Notes: generated by a model not told the origin, from the letters alone. A DNA stretch of 39,346 bases from Stenotrophomonas maltophilia (GCF_013464915.1 NZ_RAVT01000013.1:72149-111494), one strand, 5' to 3'; shown: positions 1 through 8,248, numbered from the stretch's first letter. Numbers and translations: made by a program.

Positions 1-21
1 CGGGCCGCCCTTTTCGTTGTT

Positions 22-2094
22 TCAGACCGCGGTAAGGTCGCTGTCCTGGCTGCGCTGGCCGAAGGTCAGCGCCCAGGTGGCGCTGTCCACCTGCTGGCGG
101 TCCTGCGCCTGCTGCTTGCGCGCGCGGCTGGCGCCGAACCAGCGGCCTTCACCGTTGATCAGCGGCGCCATGCGCACCACATCCACGTACTCCGTATCGA
201 TCTCGCTGGCGCGCTGCAGCCAGGTCAGGGCAAGGAAGGCGTTGGCCGGCACGCCGTTGCCGAAGTGGTAGACGTCGGCCAGGTAGCCGGCGGCCCACAG
301 CTTGTCGTCGTCCTCACCGCGCCACCACAGCGGAATCAAGGCGCGTTCGACCGCATCGCGCTTGTGCGCGTCGTTCTGGCCATCGAAGGCCAGGCAGGCC
401 AGGTTGCGGCAGGTCGGGCCCCACACGCGCTCACCGGCGTCGGCTTCGCGCAGGCAGCGCAGGTACAGTTCGCGCGCACGCGCTTCGTTGTCAGCGCCAC
501 CGGCGGCAACCAGGCGCACGCCAAGGTTGTAGGTGGCGATCAGGTCGCCGCCCTCGACGGCACGCTCCTGCCAGTACAGGGCTTTCTGGGCATCAACGAA
601 GTCCGGCTGGTCGCGGCCGCCCAGCCGGCCCTTGTACAGGTCGCACAGCGCGGCCATCGCACCGGCGTCGCCGTCGTCGGCCATGCGCTGCAACAACGAC
701 AGGCCCGCGTCCTGCGAGACATCGCAGAACAGGTTGGACGCAAAGGTGACCGTGGACGTCTTCTGCTGCGCCGCCAGTTTCAGGGCGCGCTGCAGCAGGG
801 GCTGCGCACGTGCCGGATCGGCGGTCTGGCCCAGCATCCCATGCTCGATGGCGGTGGCCGCCCAGAGCAGGCCGAGCGCCGAATCGCCTTCGCGTGCAGC
901 GTAGTCCACGACCTGCGCGAACAGCGCTTCGGCGCCGTCGACATGGGCGAACCAGGTGCAGGCCTCCAGGCTGCTGAAACCGCCGTGCAGGACCATGTCA
1001 CGATCCAGTGCCCACGCGTGCTGCAGGTCCTCAAGCGCGGCCTGCATGAATCCGGTGTCCCATTGCACCTGGTCTTCGATCTCCTCGATGCGCCCGAGAT
1101 GAAAGCGGAGTGCGGCACGCTGGGTCAGGACTTCTGCACGCACGTAGCCCTCCAGGTGCCAGTCAAGGATCTGTTCATACGCGCGCTCGTGCACGGCTAC
1201 CGCTTCGGCATCGCCGCGGCGCGGCAGCTCGCCCATCCAGTCCTGTTCCTTGCACCAGCGCAACGCATTGCGCTGCGCCAGCTCCAGGCCACGGCACCAG
1301 CCACCTTCGATGAAATCCTCCATCGCTTCGTGACTGCCGCCCCAGCGCGGGTACAGGTAGTAGAGGGTGTCTTCCAGCGTGTCCAGGTCGTCCGGACGCT
1401 GTTCCAGCACCAGGCGCATCCAGTATGCGAGAGGGGCATCGAAATCGTCCTCGCTGCGATCGCGCAACAGCGGCGGCAGGCTTTCCGGCATGCGCTGCAG
1501 GGGCGCACCGAAGCGTGACAGCAGCTGCAACGCCTGCGGCCACGCCTGCGGATAGTGCTCGGCCAAGGCGGCTTCATCGGATTCCGGCGATTGCCCCGCC
1601 TGGAGCGCGCGCAGCCAGTTCGGCTCGCGCAGGTAGCTGGTGATGCGCTTGATGCCATCCAGCGCCAGCGCCGGGCGCTGCGACAGCGCGATCGCCTGCA
1701 GGTAGGCATGCACGGCGTGGTCGCGTGCCTGCTGTGCGGCCAGCCACTGGCTGTCTTCCACCAGTGCGGCCACATCGGCGCTGCGCAGGGCGCCAGCGGC
1801 CGATTCCCAGCAGGCACCCAGGCGCAGGTGCGCGTAGTAGCTGTGCGGAGCGGCGGCAACCCATCGTTGCGCCTGCTGCAGGCGTTCATCCAGGGGCAGC
1901 GCCGCGTCCTGCAGGTTGCGCAGGCGCCAGCGGATGCCGGGCAGCGGCCGGGTGCCGTTCAGCCAGGCCTGTTCGTGTGGGGCAAGCAGCGCCTCGAGTG
2001 CTGCATGGTCGTGTTCCCGCAGTGCGCTGCGCGCCTGCGCGCGCCAGGCCAGGTCGTCCAAGGAAAGGCCGTCTTTCGCAAGTCCATTTGTCAT
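22..2094 (-). CDS. DUF4034 / Sel1-like repeat protein, uncharacterised
   Basis: This is a soluble protein of about 690 residues with no obvious signal peptide or membrane segment. The middle third carries a YPRWGGS motif followed by Trp-rich helices, which I associate with DUF4034. The C-terminal third has helical repeats of Sel1/TPR type (pattern ALYWQERAVEGGD then YNLGVRLVAAGG, and LADVYHFGNGVPANAF). Such repeats usually mediate protein contacts. I chose the ATG at 2094. An in-frame GTG lies at 2139, but a perfect 20-bp palindrome (2109-2128) falls between them and is more easily read as leader DNA. Neither start has a clear Shine-Dalgarno sequence. The gene follows rnd on the same strand after a 117-bp gap. 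Function unknown; the domain name is a moderate-confidence recognition. Confidence 0.7.
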   Translation of the reverse strand: MTNGLAKDGLSLDDLAWRAQARSALREHDHAALEALLAPHEQAWLNGTRPLPGIRWRLRNLQDAALPLDERLQQAQRWVAAAPHSYYAHLRLGACWESAAGALRSADVAALVEDSQWLAAQQARDHAVHAYLQAIALSQRPALALDGIKRITSYLREPNWLRALQAGQSPESDEAALAEHYPQAWPQALQLLSRFGAPLQRMPESLPPLLRDRSEDDFDAPLAYWMRLVLEQRPDDLDTLEDTLYYLYPRWGGSHEAMEDFIEGGWCRGLELAQRNALRWCKEQDWMGELPRRGDAEAVAVHERAYEQILDWHLEGYVRAEVLTQRAALRFHLGRIEEIEDQVQWDTGFMQAALEDLQHAWALDRDMVLHGGFSSLEACTWFAHVDGAEALFAQVVDYAAREGDSALGLLWAATAIEHGMLGQTADPARAQPLLQRALKLAAQQKTSTVTFASNLFCDVSQDAGLSLLQRMADDGDAGAMAALCDLYKGRLGGRDQPDFVDAQKALYWQERAVEGGDLIATYNLGVRLVAAGGADNEARARELYLRCLREADAGERVWGPTCRNLACLAFDGQNDAHKRDAVERALIPLWWRGEDDDKLWAAGYLADVYHFGNGVPANAFLALTWLQRASEIDTEYVDVVRMAPLINGEGRWFGASRARKQQAQDRQQVDSATWALTFGQRSQDSDLTAV

Positions 2095-2108
2095 CTGATG
2101 CAATCCAA

Positions 2109-2128
2109 CAATAGCGGGGACGCTATTG
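2109..2128. promoter_or_regulatory. 20-bp operator-like palindrome upstream of the DUF4034 gene
   Basis: A perfect inverted repeat CAATAGCG-N4-CGCTATTG ends 14 bp before the chosen ATG of the downstream gene. The size and spacing suit a dimeric repressor site, or an mRNA hairpin near the start. No regulator gene is adjacent. Seen in sequence; the function is inferred. Confidence 0.4.
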
Positions 2129-2180
2129 GACAGGTCCACGCGCGCGCCGGCAAGCGTGGCAGATGCTCATGTTTGCGGTG

Positions 2181-2205
2181 CCGGCGCCGGTTTGCCCGGC
2201 GCCGG
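2181..2205. other. Strong intergenic hairpin after rnd
   Basis: Two copies of CCGGCGCCGG (2181-2190 and 2196-2205) form a 10-bp GC-only stem with a 5-nt loop, 6 nt past the rnd stop. There is no U-tract on either strand, so it is not a canonical intrinsic terminator. It could stabilise the rnd 3' end or reduce read-through into the next gene. Confidence 0.45.
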
Positions 2206-2211
2206 TTGATC

Positions 2212-3291
2212 TCAGTGCGCGGGCAACAGTGCCTGCAGCCGCGACTCCAGTTCCTGCTGGCGCCAGCCGGCCAGTGCGGCCGGCCACTGGCGACGTTCCA
2301 GATAGCTTTCCAGATGCTTGCGCGAGGCGAGGATGCCATCCGGCAGCCCCAGCTCACGGCTGCGCTCGGCGACGGCATCCTGCAGTTTCTTCAGGGCCTG
2401 CTTGTTGCTGTCGTTGGCCGGCAGCGCCAGCGGCGCGTCGGCTTCATCGGCCAGCGGCGTCTCCAGTGCCTGCCACACGGCGCCGGCCAGCTTGCGCGGT
2501 GCCTTCGGGAACTGCTCGAACAGCTTGCCCAGCGCCGCCGCGTCAGCCGGAGGCGTGCGCGCGAGGGTGGCGGCCAGCTCGTTATCCAGGATCCAGCTGC
2601 GCGGGCGGTCGCTGCTGCGTGCCTGCACATCGCGCCAGCGCAGCAGGCGCAGCAGGCGGCGCTGTGCAGCGGCATCGAGGAACTGTGCCGAGCGCATCGC
2701 CAGGTGCGGCCAGCGGTCTTCATCATTGGCGATGCTGGCCAGCAGCCGCTCGCCATCGTCGTGCAGCCACTGCTGGCGGCCCAGCGCCTGCAGCCTGGCA
2801 TCGATGGCGTCGTGCAGTGCGAACAGATGCTCGACGTCGTCGGCGGCGTACTGCAGCTGCGACTCGGACAGCGGGCGGCGCATCCAGTCCGAGCGGGTCT
2901 CGCCCTTGGCCAGCGCCACCCCGGTGATCTCCGCCACCAGCTTCTGGTAGCCCATGCCGCCGCCGATGCCGGCCAGCGATGCCCCGATCTGGGTGTCGAA
3001 CAGTGGTCGCGGCAGCACGCCACAGGCCCACTTGAAGGCAACCAGGTCTTCGCTGGCGCTGTGCATCACCTTGGTGATGGATTCATCGGCCAGCCACGGC
3101 GCCAGCGCCTCGGTCATGCCGGGAATCAGCGGGTCGATCAGCAGGATGTCCTGCCCAACGGCCATCTGCACCAGCGCCAGCTGCGGCCAGAACGTGCGTT
3201 CACGGATGAATTCGGTGTCCAGGCCGATGCGGGTCGGGCGCTGCTGGAAGTACGCATCCAGCTCGGCGGGGGTGGTGATCCAGGTTGCCAC
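2212..3291 (-). CDS. rnd: Ribonuclease D
   Basis: This is a 3'-5' exoribonuclease of the DEDD superfamily, which trims tRNA and other structured RNA 3' ends. At 359 residues it is close to the usual length. Exo I is GLDTEFIRE near residue 22, Exo II is in VMHSASEDLVAFK, and Exo III is the YAADDVEHL segment; together they supply the Asp/Glu metal ligands. A C-terminal HRDC-type helical region follows. Translation begins with GTG at 3291 and gives the family-typical WITTPAELDAY start; no strong Shine-Dalgarno is visible. It is divergent from the lipoprotein gene at 3376, with about 84 bp for promoters, and heads a probable two-gene unit with the DUF4034 gene. Confidence 0.95.
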   Translation of the reverse strand: MATWITTPAELDAYFQQRPTRIGLDTEFIRERTFWPQLALVQMAVGQDILLIDPLIPGMTEALAPWLADESITKVMHSASEDLVAFKWACGVLPRPLFDTQIGASLAGIGGGMGYQKLVAEITGVALAKGETRSDWMRRPLSESQLQYAADDVEHLFALHDAIDARLQALGRQQWLHDDGERLLASIANDEDRWPHLAMRSAQFLDAAAQRRLLRLLRWRDVQARSSDRPRSWILDNELAATLARTPPADAAALGKLFEQFPKAPRKLAGAVWQALETPLADEADAPLALPANDSNKQALKKLQDAVAERSRELGLPDGILASRKHLESYLERRQWPAALAGWRQQELESRLQALLPAH

Positions 3292-3375
3292 GGGTCAGGG
3301 CCTACTACTCGGGTTTGCTCAGGCAGGGGAGAATAGCCTAACGTCGGTCCGCGTCCGTGCCGAAGGAGGCTCTGC

Positions 3376-5268
3376 TTGCGTTTTCCGTTGTCGCCCGTGC
3401 TGTGCACCGCCCTGGCCGTGGCCCTGGCCGGCTGCACGCCGTCGCCGTCCGCGCCGGCGGACAGGGCCGCCAGCGGAGAGGCGCCCGCGGCCGAGGGGGC
3501 CGACACCGGCACCGATGCCAGTCCGCAGGCCGGGCAGGGCAGCGTGACCATCGCCGGTGAAGATGCCGCCGAGGACGTACAGCAGTGGACGCCGCCACGG
3601 GTGGACCGCCAGGGCCGCAGCCTGGCCCAGTTGCGGCGCGCCGCCGAGCAGGCGTTCGCCGAAGGACGGCTCTATGAAGATGCGGACGCTGCCATTCCGC
3701 TGTGGCTGGCGGTGCAGGAAGAAGACCCGGATGACCGCCAGGCCCGGCTGGGCCTGCAGCGTGCCCGCCAGCGACTGCAGCAGCTGGCCGATGCCCTGCT
3801 GGAGCGGCCGCTGAAGCAGCGCGAGGCACTGGCCGAGGCCAGCCGCCAGGCACTGGTGTTGCTGACCCTGGCACCGAAGGATGAGAAGGTGCGTGCGCTG
3901 CAGGCGCGGGTGGAGCTGGCGCAGCGCGTGGTGGCCTACAACCGGGCTGGCGAGGAGGACCTGCGCTCGGACCGGATCGGCGAGGATGGCGACGGCGCCA
4001 TCGGCAACTTCCGTGAGGCGCTGGCGCTGGATGAAGACAACAGCCGCGCGCGGCAGGGCCTGGCCGCAGCCGAGAGCGGGTTGATCCGCCGTGCCGAAGA
4101 CGCCGCGCGGGCGCGCGATTTCGCCAGCGCGGGTACCTGGCTGGCCGAAGCCAGCAAAGTGCGCGATTCATCGCCGACGATTGCCGACGCGTTCGAGCGC
4201 ATCGAGCAGATCCGTGCCGCCACGCTGCTGCAGCTGCGTGATGACGGCCTGCGTGACCTTGCCACGCCGCAGGGCCTGAAGCCGGCGCGCGAGAAACTGG
4301 CCGAGGCGCTTCGCATCGCTCTGCCGGGTGATGCAGTGGTGGGCCAGCTGCGCGAGCGCATCGACCTGGCCACCCATTACGGCAGCTTCCGTCCGGGACA
4401 GGTCTTCAGTGATGCGATGCGCGATGGTGGGCGCGGGCCGCAGATGGTGGTGGTGCCTCACGGTGGCTTCCAGATGGGCGCGGGCGATGCCGAGCCGGGC
4501 TCGAGTGATGCCGAGCGTCCATCGCACTATGTACGCTTTGATCGCGGCTTCGCGATGGCGATCACCGAGGTCACGGTCAGCGATTTCGAGCGCTACGTGA
4601 AAGCGTCCAATGCGCGTCCACGCGCGACCCGGCGTGGCCATTCGGTGGTCTACGACGAACGCAGCGGCAATTTCATCCGCCGCAGTGGCGTGGACTGGCG
4701 CTCGGACTATGACGGCGGCCGCGCGCTGGGCAACTCGCCGGTGATGCACGTCAGTGTGCGTGATGCCGAGAACTATGCGGCGTGGTTGTCCGAACAGACC
4801 GGCCGCAGTTACCGGCTGCCCAGCGAAGCCGAGTTCGAGTACGCGCTGCGCGCTGGCAGCAGTGGCCGCTATCCGTGGGGCGATGCCGGCGTGCCGCCGC
4901 CAGGCAGCGGCAACTTCACCGGCAGCAAGGACGTTTCGCCTTCGGGCCGGCACTGGCACAACGCGTTCATCGGGTACGGCGATGGCTGGTGGGGGCCGGC
5001 GCCGGTGGCCAGCTTCCAGGCCAATGCCTTTGGTCTGCACGATATGGGCGGCAACCTCAGTGAATGGGTGGCCGACTGCTGGCATGCCAGCTACCGCCGC
5101 GCACCGTCCGATGGCGTCGCCTGGTTCAACCCGGGCTGCCGATCGCGGGTGATCCGCGGTGGCAACTGGGCCAATGCCCCCGAGCAGACCCGTGCGGCCT
5201 GGCGGCAGTCCCAGGATTCGGATACCACCAACGCCCGCATCGGCTTCCGCCTGGTGCGCGGCATCTGA
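3376..5268 (+). CDS. TPR plus formylglycine-enzyme-like (SUMF1/EgtB/PvdO) lipoprotein
   Basis: This 630-residue envelope protein starts at TTG (3376), with AGGAGG 6 nt upstream (3364-3369), a clear non-AUG start. The N-terminus is a lipoprotein signal ending in the lipobox LAGC, so it is probably membrane-anchored and faces the periplasm. Residues about 75-320 are alpha-helical TPR-like repeats. Residues about 355-630 form the FGE/C-type-lectin-like fold, with MVVVPHGGFQMG, RLPSEAEFEYALRAG, WGD, GLHDMGGNLSEWVADC, VIRGGNW and IGFRLVRG. The cysteine pair used by true formylglycine-generating enzymes is not evident near the RGGNW segment, so a sulfatase-activating role is unlikely. A structural or PvdO-like role is possible. 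The M48 protease gene follows on the same strand. Confidence 0.8.
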   Translation: MRFPLSPVLCTALAVALAGCTPSPSAPADRAASGEAPAAEGADTGTDASPQAGQGSVTIAGEDAAEDVQQWTPPRVDRQGRSLAQLRRAAEQAFAEGRLYEDADAAIPLWLAVQEEDPDDRQARLGLQRARQRLQQLADALLERPLKQREALAEASRQALVLLTLAPKDEKVRALQARVELAQRVVAYNRAGEEDLRSDRIGEDGDGAIGNFREALALDEDNSRARQGLAAAESGLIRRAEDAARARDFASAGTWLAEASKVRDSSPTIADAFERIEQIRAATLLQLRDDGLRDLATPQGLKPAREKLAEALRIALPGDAVVGQLRERIDLATHYGSFRPGQVFSDAMRDGGRGPQMVVVPHGGFQMGAGDAEPGSSDAERPSHYVRFDRGFAMAITEVTVSDFERYVKASNARPRATRRGHSVVYDERSGNFIRRSGVDWRSDYDGGRALGNSPVMHVSVRDAENYAAWLSEQTGRSYRLPSEAEFEYALRAGSSGRYPWGDAGVPPPGSGNFTGSKDVSPSGRHWHNAFIGYGDGWWGPAPVASFQANAFGLHDMGGNLSEWVADCWHASYRRAPSDGVAWFNPGCRSRVIRGGNWANAPEQTRAAWRQSQDSDTTNARIGFRLVRGI

Positions 5269-5357
5269 GCGGCACCCGGCTTCACCCGCTGCGGGCAGCG
5301 GCGCACTAAGATTGCGCCGTGCCCGCCGGCCGGCGGGGCCAGCAGGAAGTCCCCCCG

Positions 5358-6254
5358 ATGCGCAACGATCCCTTCTCCCGCTCGTCGCAAGGCCCGCAGC
5401 GGCGTGGCCTGTTCGGCAACATCCGCTGGTGGGTGCTGCTGCTGGCTGCCGGCTATGCGCTGTTCTACTGGTTCTCCAACCGCACGGTCGATCCGTACAC
5501 CGGCGAGAAGGTGATGATCGACAGCAGCCTGGACGCGCGCCAGGAAACCGCGCTGGGGCTGCAGGCCTACCAGCAGATCCTGTCGCAGGAACGGCCGATG
5601 GACCCCAATGCACCGATCGCACGCGATGTGCGCGACATCGCCCAGCGGCTGATCGCCAAGGTGGACGTGGTGGAGACCGCGCTGGCGCAGGAGCATGGCG
5701 TGCAGCCGGCGCATTTCGCGCGGGATTTCCAGTGGGAAGTGAACGTGATCCCGTCCGAGCAGGCCAATGCGTTCTGCCTGCCGGGCGGCAAGATGGCGGT
5801 CTACACCGGGCTGGTGCCGGTAGCGCGCACCCGCGATGCGATGGCGGTGGTGATGGGCCATGAGATCGCCCATGCGCTGCTGCGCCATGGTGCACAGCGC
5901 ATGGCCCAGCAGAAGCTGACCCAGATCGGGCAGGTGGCCGGTGCCGCCAGTGGCATGGATGCGCAGCAGCAACAGATGATGATGTCGGCGATGGGCTATG
6001 GGTATCTGCTGCCCTATGCGCGCAGCCACGAGACGCAGGCGGATGAAGTGGGGCTGATGCTGGCCGCAGCGGCCTGCTTCGATCCCCGCGAGGCGGTGCC
6101 GCTGTGGCAGCGCATGGGCCAGGCCAGTGGCGGCCAGGCACCGCCGGAGTTCGCCTCCACCCACCCGAACCCGGGCACCCGCATCCAGAACCTGCAGGCG
6201 CTGATGCCGAAGGCGCTCGAGTACCGGCAGAAGTTCTGCGAGCAGGCAAAGTAG
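5358..6254 (+). CDS. M48 family zinc metallopeptidase, membrane-anchored
   Basis: This 298-residue protease has the zinc motif HEIAH near residue 168 (VVMGHEIAHALLRHG) and the downstream third ligand in HETQADEVG. It resembles the LoiP/YcaL/BepA group that acts on envelope proteins. One hydrophobic segment near residues 23-40 (WWVLLLAAGYALFYWF) acts as a signal anchor; no lipobox cysteine is present. I chose the ATG at 5358. A longer in-frame GTG start at 5319 would add 13 residues, but a purine-rich AGGAAG lies about 9 nt before 5358. It follows the FGE-like lipoprotein after 89 bp and may share its transcript. It converges with xseA across the repeat island at 6255-6872. Confidence 0.9.
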   Translation: MRNDPFSRSSQGPQRRGLFGNIRWWVLLLAAGYALFYWFSNRTVDPYTGEKVMIDSSLDARQETALGLQAYQQILSQERPMDPNAPIARDVRDIAQRLIAKVDVVETALAQEHGVQPAHFARDFQWEVNVIPSEQANAFCLPGGKMAVYTGLVPVARTRDAMAVVMGHEIAHALLRHGAQRMAQQKLTQIGQVAGAASGMDAQQQQMMMSAMGYGYLLPYARSHETQADEVGLMLAAAACFDPREAVPLWQRMGQASGGQAPPEFASTHPNPGTRIQNLQALMPKALEYRQKFCEQAK

Positions 6255-6265
6255 GGGGTTGTTCG

Positions 6266-6282
6266 GCAGGGCTGCGCCCTGC
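6266..6282. terminator. Hairpin downstream of the M48 gene (mirrored copy at 6845-6861)
   Basis: GCAGGGC-TGC-GCCCTGC forms a 7-bp stem 12 nt after the M48 stop. An inverted copy (6845-6861) sits the same way downstream of xseA. Neither has a U-tract, so termination is only a possibility; the hairpins may simply be the outer parts of the repeat module. Confidence 0.35.
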
Positions 6283-6297
6283 ACCTGCCGAAGCCAG

Positions 6298-6318
6298 AGC
6301 AACAGCAACAGCAACAGC
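6298..6318 (+). repeat. Hexanucleotide tandem repeat (AGCAAC)n
   Basis: Three full copies of AGCAAC plus a partial AGC lie inside the left module. The inverted right module has a degenerate counterpart near 6809-6824. Similar hexamer runs lie beside SMAG palindromes at 20732 and 37281. Confidence 0.85.
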
Positions 6319-6354
6319 CGAAGCAAAAGCTGGCTATCCGTGGGGTGGCGGGGT

Positions 6355-6514
6355 GGGTCCGGTTGCGGGAGACGCCGTAAACCCCCAGACCGGCCCAGCC
6401 GCTGGCGGCTGTGCGTTCGGGCGCTTGCGAAGCAGTGCTTCGCAAGCAAAGCGCCCTCACCCATGGGGGCTTGGCCGCGGCATCCATGCCGCGGACACTC
6501 CCGCAACCGGACCC
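6355..6514. repeat. Two-stem repeat element, long copy
   Basis: The outer arms GGGTCCGGTTGCGGGAG (6355-6371) and their exact complement (6498-6514) pair over 17 bp. An inner stem CCGCGGCAT/ATGCCGCGG (6475-6483, 6486-6494) has a 2-nt loop. Read on the minus strand, the conserved unpaired parts are GTGT, CCAAGCCCCCATGG and GGTTTACGGCGTC. About 75 bp are inserted relative to the short copy, including an 11-bp hairpin (GCTTGCGAAGC, 6423-6433, with 6437-6447). Confidence 0.75.
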
Positions 6515-6546
6515 GCCCCGCCTTCGACAGATTTCTGCTGCTGTTG

Positions 6547-6661
6547 GTAGGTGTCGACCTTGGTCGACACGGTAGATCCACGCCATGCGTGGATGCTTTT
6601 CGATCTTGATTCGAAATATTCGATTCCGATGGAGATTCATCCACGCATGGCGTGGATCTAC
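6547..6661. repeat. SMAG (GTAG) palindrome cluster, three units
   Basis: Unit 1 (plus) is GTAG followed by GTGTCGACC-TT-GGTCGACAC (6547-6570). Unit 2 (plus) is GTAG followed by ATCCACGC-CAT-GCGTGGAT (6572-6594). Unit 3 (minus) is the same palindrome ending in CTAC (6639-6661). Units 2 and 3 face each other across an AT-richer spacer. A GTAG tetranucleotide heading a short stem-loop is the hallmark of the S. maltophilia SMAG family. Confidence 0.85.
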
Positions 6662-6686
6662 CCGATCGCGGAAAACTGTCAGAGGT

Positions 6687-6782
6687 GGGGCGGTGTCGGA
6701 GTGCGGGGTGTCAGCCGCATGGATGCGGCTGCCAAGCCCCCATGGACGGGTTTACGGCGTCCCCGCACTCCGGCACCGCCCC
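6687..6782. repeat. Two-stem repeat element, short copy
   Basis: The outer arms (6687-6708 and 6761-6782) pair over 22 bp with a single G-T wobble. The inner stem CAGCCGCAT/ATGCGGCTG (6712-6720, 6723-6731) has a GG loop. The core CCAAGCCCCCATGG and GGGTTTACGGCGTC match the long copy at 6355-6514 read on the other strand, while both stems have different bases that still pair. Confidence 0.75.
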
Positions 6783-6872
6783 GCCAACCCACGGAATGCC
6801 AGCTTTCGCTGTTGCCGTTGCCTTGGCTTGAAGCCTCTGCAGGTGCAGGGCGCAGCCCTGCCGAACACCCCT

Positions 6873-8204
6873 TTACTTGACCTGCACGTCGATCACGCCG
6901 TCGCCGACGCGTGCCTGCAGTGCATCCCCCGCCTGCACCTGGTCGACCTTCCGCACCAGGGTGCCATCGTCGCTGCGGGTGAGGATGCTGTAGCCACGGG
7001 CCACGGAGGCCAGCGGGCTGACCGCCTCCAGCGAACGCGCCAGCCCGCGCAGGCGCAGCGCATCGCGTTCCAGAAGGCGCTGCATTGCCGCCTGCGGACG
7101 CCCACGCAGGGCGGCCAGGCGGCGCTGCATCGTGTCGAGCTGGCGCTGTGGATGGTGCCCGCGCAACACCGCCGCTGCATGACGCAGGCGCGCGGCACGA
7201 CGTTCCTGCTGCTGGTTGAACGCAGCATGCAGGCGCCGGCCCAGGTCCAGCTGGCGGCGACGCAGCAGATCCAGTCGCGCCTGTGGGCTTTGCGCGTTCA
7301 GGCGCAGCAGGGCGCGATCGGCGCGCTGCATCGCCTGCTGCATCGCGTGCCGTTGCAGCTGCACCATGCGTGCGGCCGTGCGGCGCAGGCGCAGCGCCAG
7401 TTCGCGCTGGTCCGGGACCAGCAGTTCGGCGGCCACCGACGGTGTCGGCGCGCGCAGGTCGGCGGCGAAGTCGCTGAGGCTGAAGTCGGTTTCGTGGCCC
7501 ACCGCCGACACCACTGGCGTGCGGCTGGCTGCAATCGCGCGGGCCAGCGCTTCATCGTTGAAGGCCCACAGGTCTTCCAGCGAACCGCCACCGCGGGTCA
7601 GCAGGATCACGTCGTAGCGGCCACTGGCATCGGCGGCCTGCAGCAGGCGGGTGATCTGCGCGGCGGCCGTGCTGCCCTGTACCAGGGTCGGCAGCAGGTC
7701 CACTTCCAGCAGCGGGAAGCGCCGGGCAAGCACGCTCAGCACGTCACGTACGGCGGCGCCGGTGGGCGAGGTGATCACCGCCAGGCGCTGCACGTGGGCC
7801 GGCATCGGCCGCTTGCGTGCCGGGTCGAACAGGCCCTCGGCCTCCAGCCGTGCCTTCAGCTCCTCGAACGCGCGGCGCAGTGCGCCTTCGCCGGCTTCCT
7901 CCATGTGGTCCAGCACCATCTGGTACTCGCCACGGGCGTCGTACAGGGTGACCTTGCCGCGCACCAGCACACGCATGCCTTCGCGCGGCACGAACTTCAG
8001 GTACTGCGCCTTCATCCGGAACATCGCCGCACGCAGCTGGGCGCGGGCATCCTTCAGGGTGAAGTAGAGGTGCCCGGAGGCGGGGCGTGCCACGCTGCCC
8101 AGTTCGGCCTCGACCCAGATCGCCGGGAAGCTGCCTTCCAGCAGGTCGCGGGCCAGGGTATTGAGCTGGCTGGGGGTGAGGATGTGGTCGTTGCGTGGCT
8201 GCAT
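6873..8204 (-). CDS. xseA: Exodeoxyribonuclease VII large subunit
   Basis: This is the large subunit of the cytoplasmic ssDNA exonuclease VII, which works with the small subunit XseB (not in this window). At 443 residues it has typical length. An N-terminal OB-fold ([19 protein letters not shown]) is followed by the conserved catalytic domain with [10 protein letters not shown] and the [15 protein letters not shown] signature, then a long Arg/Leu/Gln-rich coiled-coil region and a C-terminal RGYSIL segment. I chose the ATG at 8204 ([19 protein letters not shown]), matching the family N-terminus; upstream in-frame codons overlap queG. It follows queG by 44 bp on the same strand and is likely co-transcribed. 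Confidence 0.95.
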   Translation of the reverse strand: MQPRNDHILTPSQLNTLARDLLEGSFPAIWVEAELGSVARPASGHLYFTLKDARAQLRAAMFRMKAQYLKFVPREGMRVLVRGKVTLYDARGEYQMVLDHMEEAGEGALRRAFEELKARLEAEGLFDPARKRPMPAHVQRLAVITSPTGAAVRDVLSVLARRFPLLEVDLLPTLVQGSTAAAQITRLLQAADASGRYDVILLTRGGGSLEDLWAFNDEALARAIAASRTPVVSAVGHETDFSLSDFAADLRAPTPSVAAELLVPDQRELALRLRRTAARMVQLQRHAMQQAMQRADRALLRLNAQSPQARLDLLRRRQLDLGRRLHAAFNQQQERRAARLRHAAAVLRGHHPQRQLDTMQRRLAALRGRPQAAMQRLLERDALRLRGLARSLEAVSPLASVARGYSILTRSDDGTLVRKVDQVQAGDALQARVGDGVIDVQVK

Positions 8205-8248
8205 GGGAACGGCGTGAGGCAGGTGGAGCGGGTGCTCAGGATCGCACG

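Larger units (their letters stand above)
6255..6872. repeat. Symmetric repeat island between convergent genes
   Basis: A 618-bp gene-free stretch fills the whole gap between the M48 gene and xseA and reads as one large imperfect palindrome. Starting at each stop codon and moving inward, both sides carry in order: a TTCGGCAGGGC...GCCCTGC hairpin, a CAAC/CAGC-rich segment, AAAAGCTGGC, a CCGTGGG-GGCGGGG segment, and a two-stem element with the core CCAAGCCCCCATGG. The centre is a cluster of three SMAG palindromes. The left arm is longer because of an insertion of about 75 bp. Component parts are listed separately. Confidence 0.8.

Noticed and set aside
265..3336. Long plus-strand open frames opposite the DUF4034 gene and rnd
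   Set aside because: They are antisense shadows in high-GC DNA; their translations are low-complexity and match no family, while the minus-strand frames carry clear domains.
3376..5268. Annotation as a true formylglycine-generating (sulfatase-modifying) enzyme
   Set aside because: The catalytic cysteine pair is not evident and no sulfatase gene is near; only the fold is supported.
4168..6644. Long minus-strand frames opposite the FGE-like and M48 genes
   Set aside because: Arg/Pro/Ala-rich shadow translations; the plus strand encodes HEIAH and FGE signatures.
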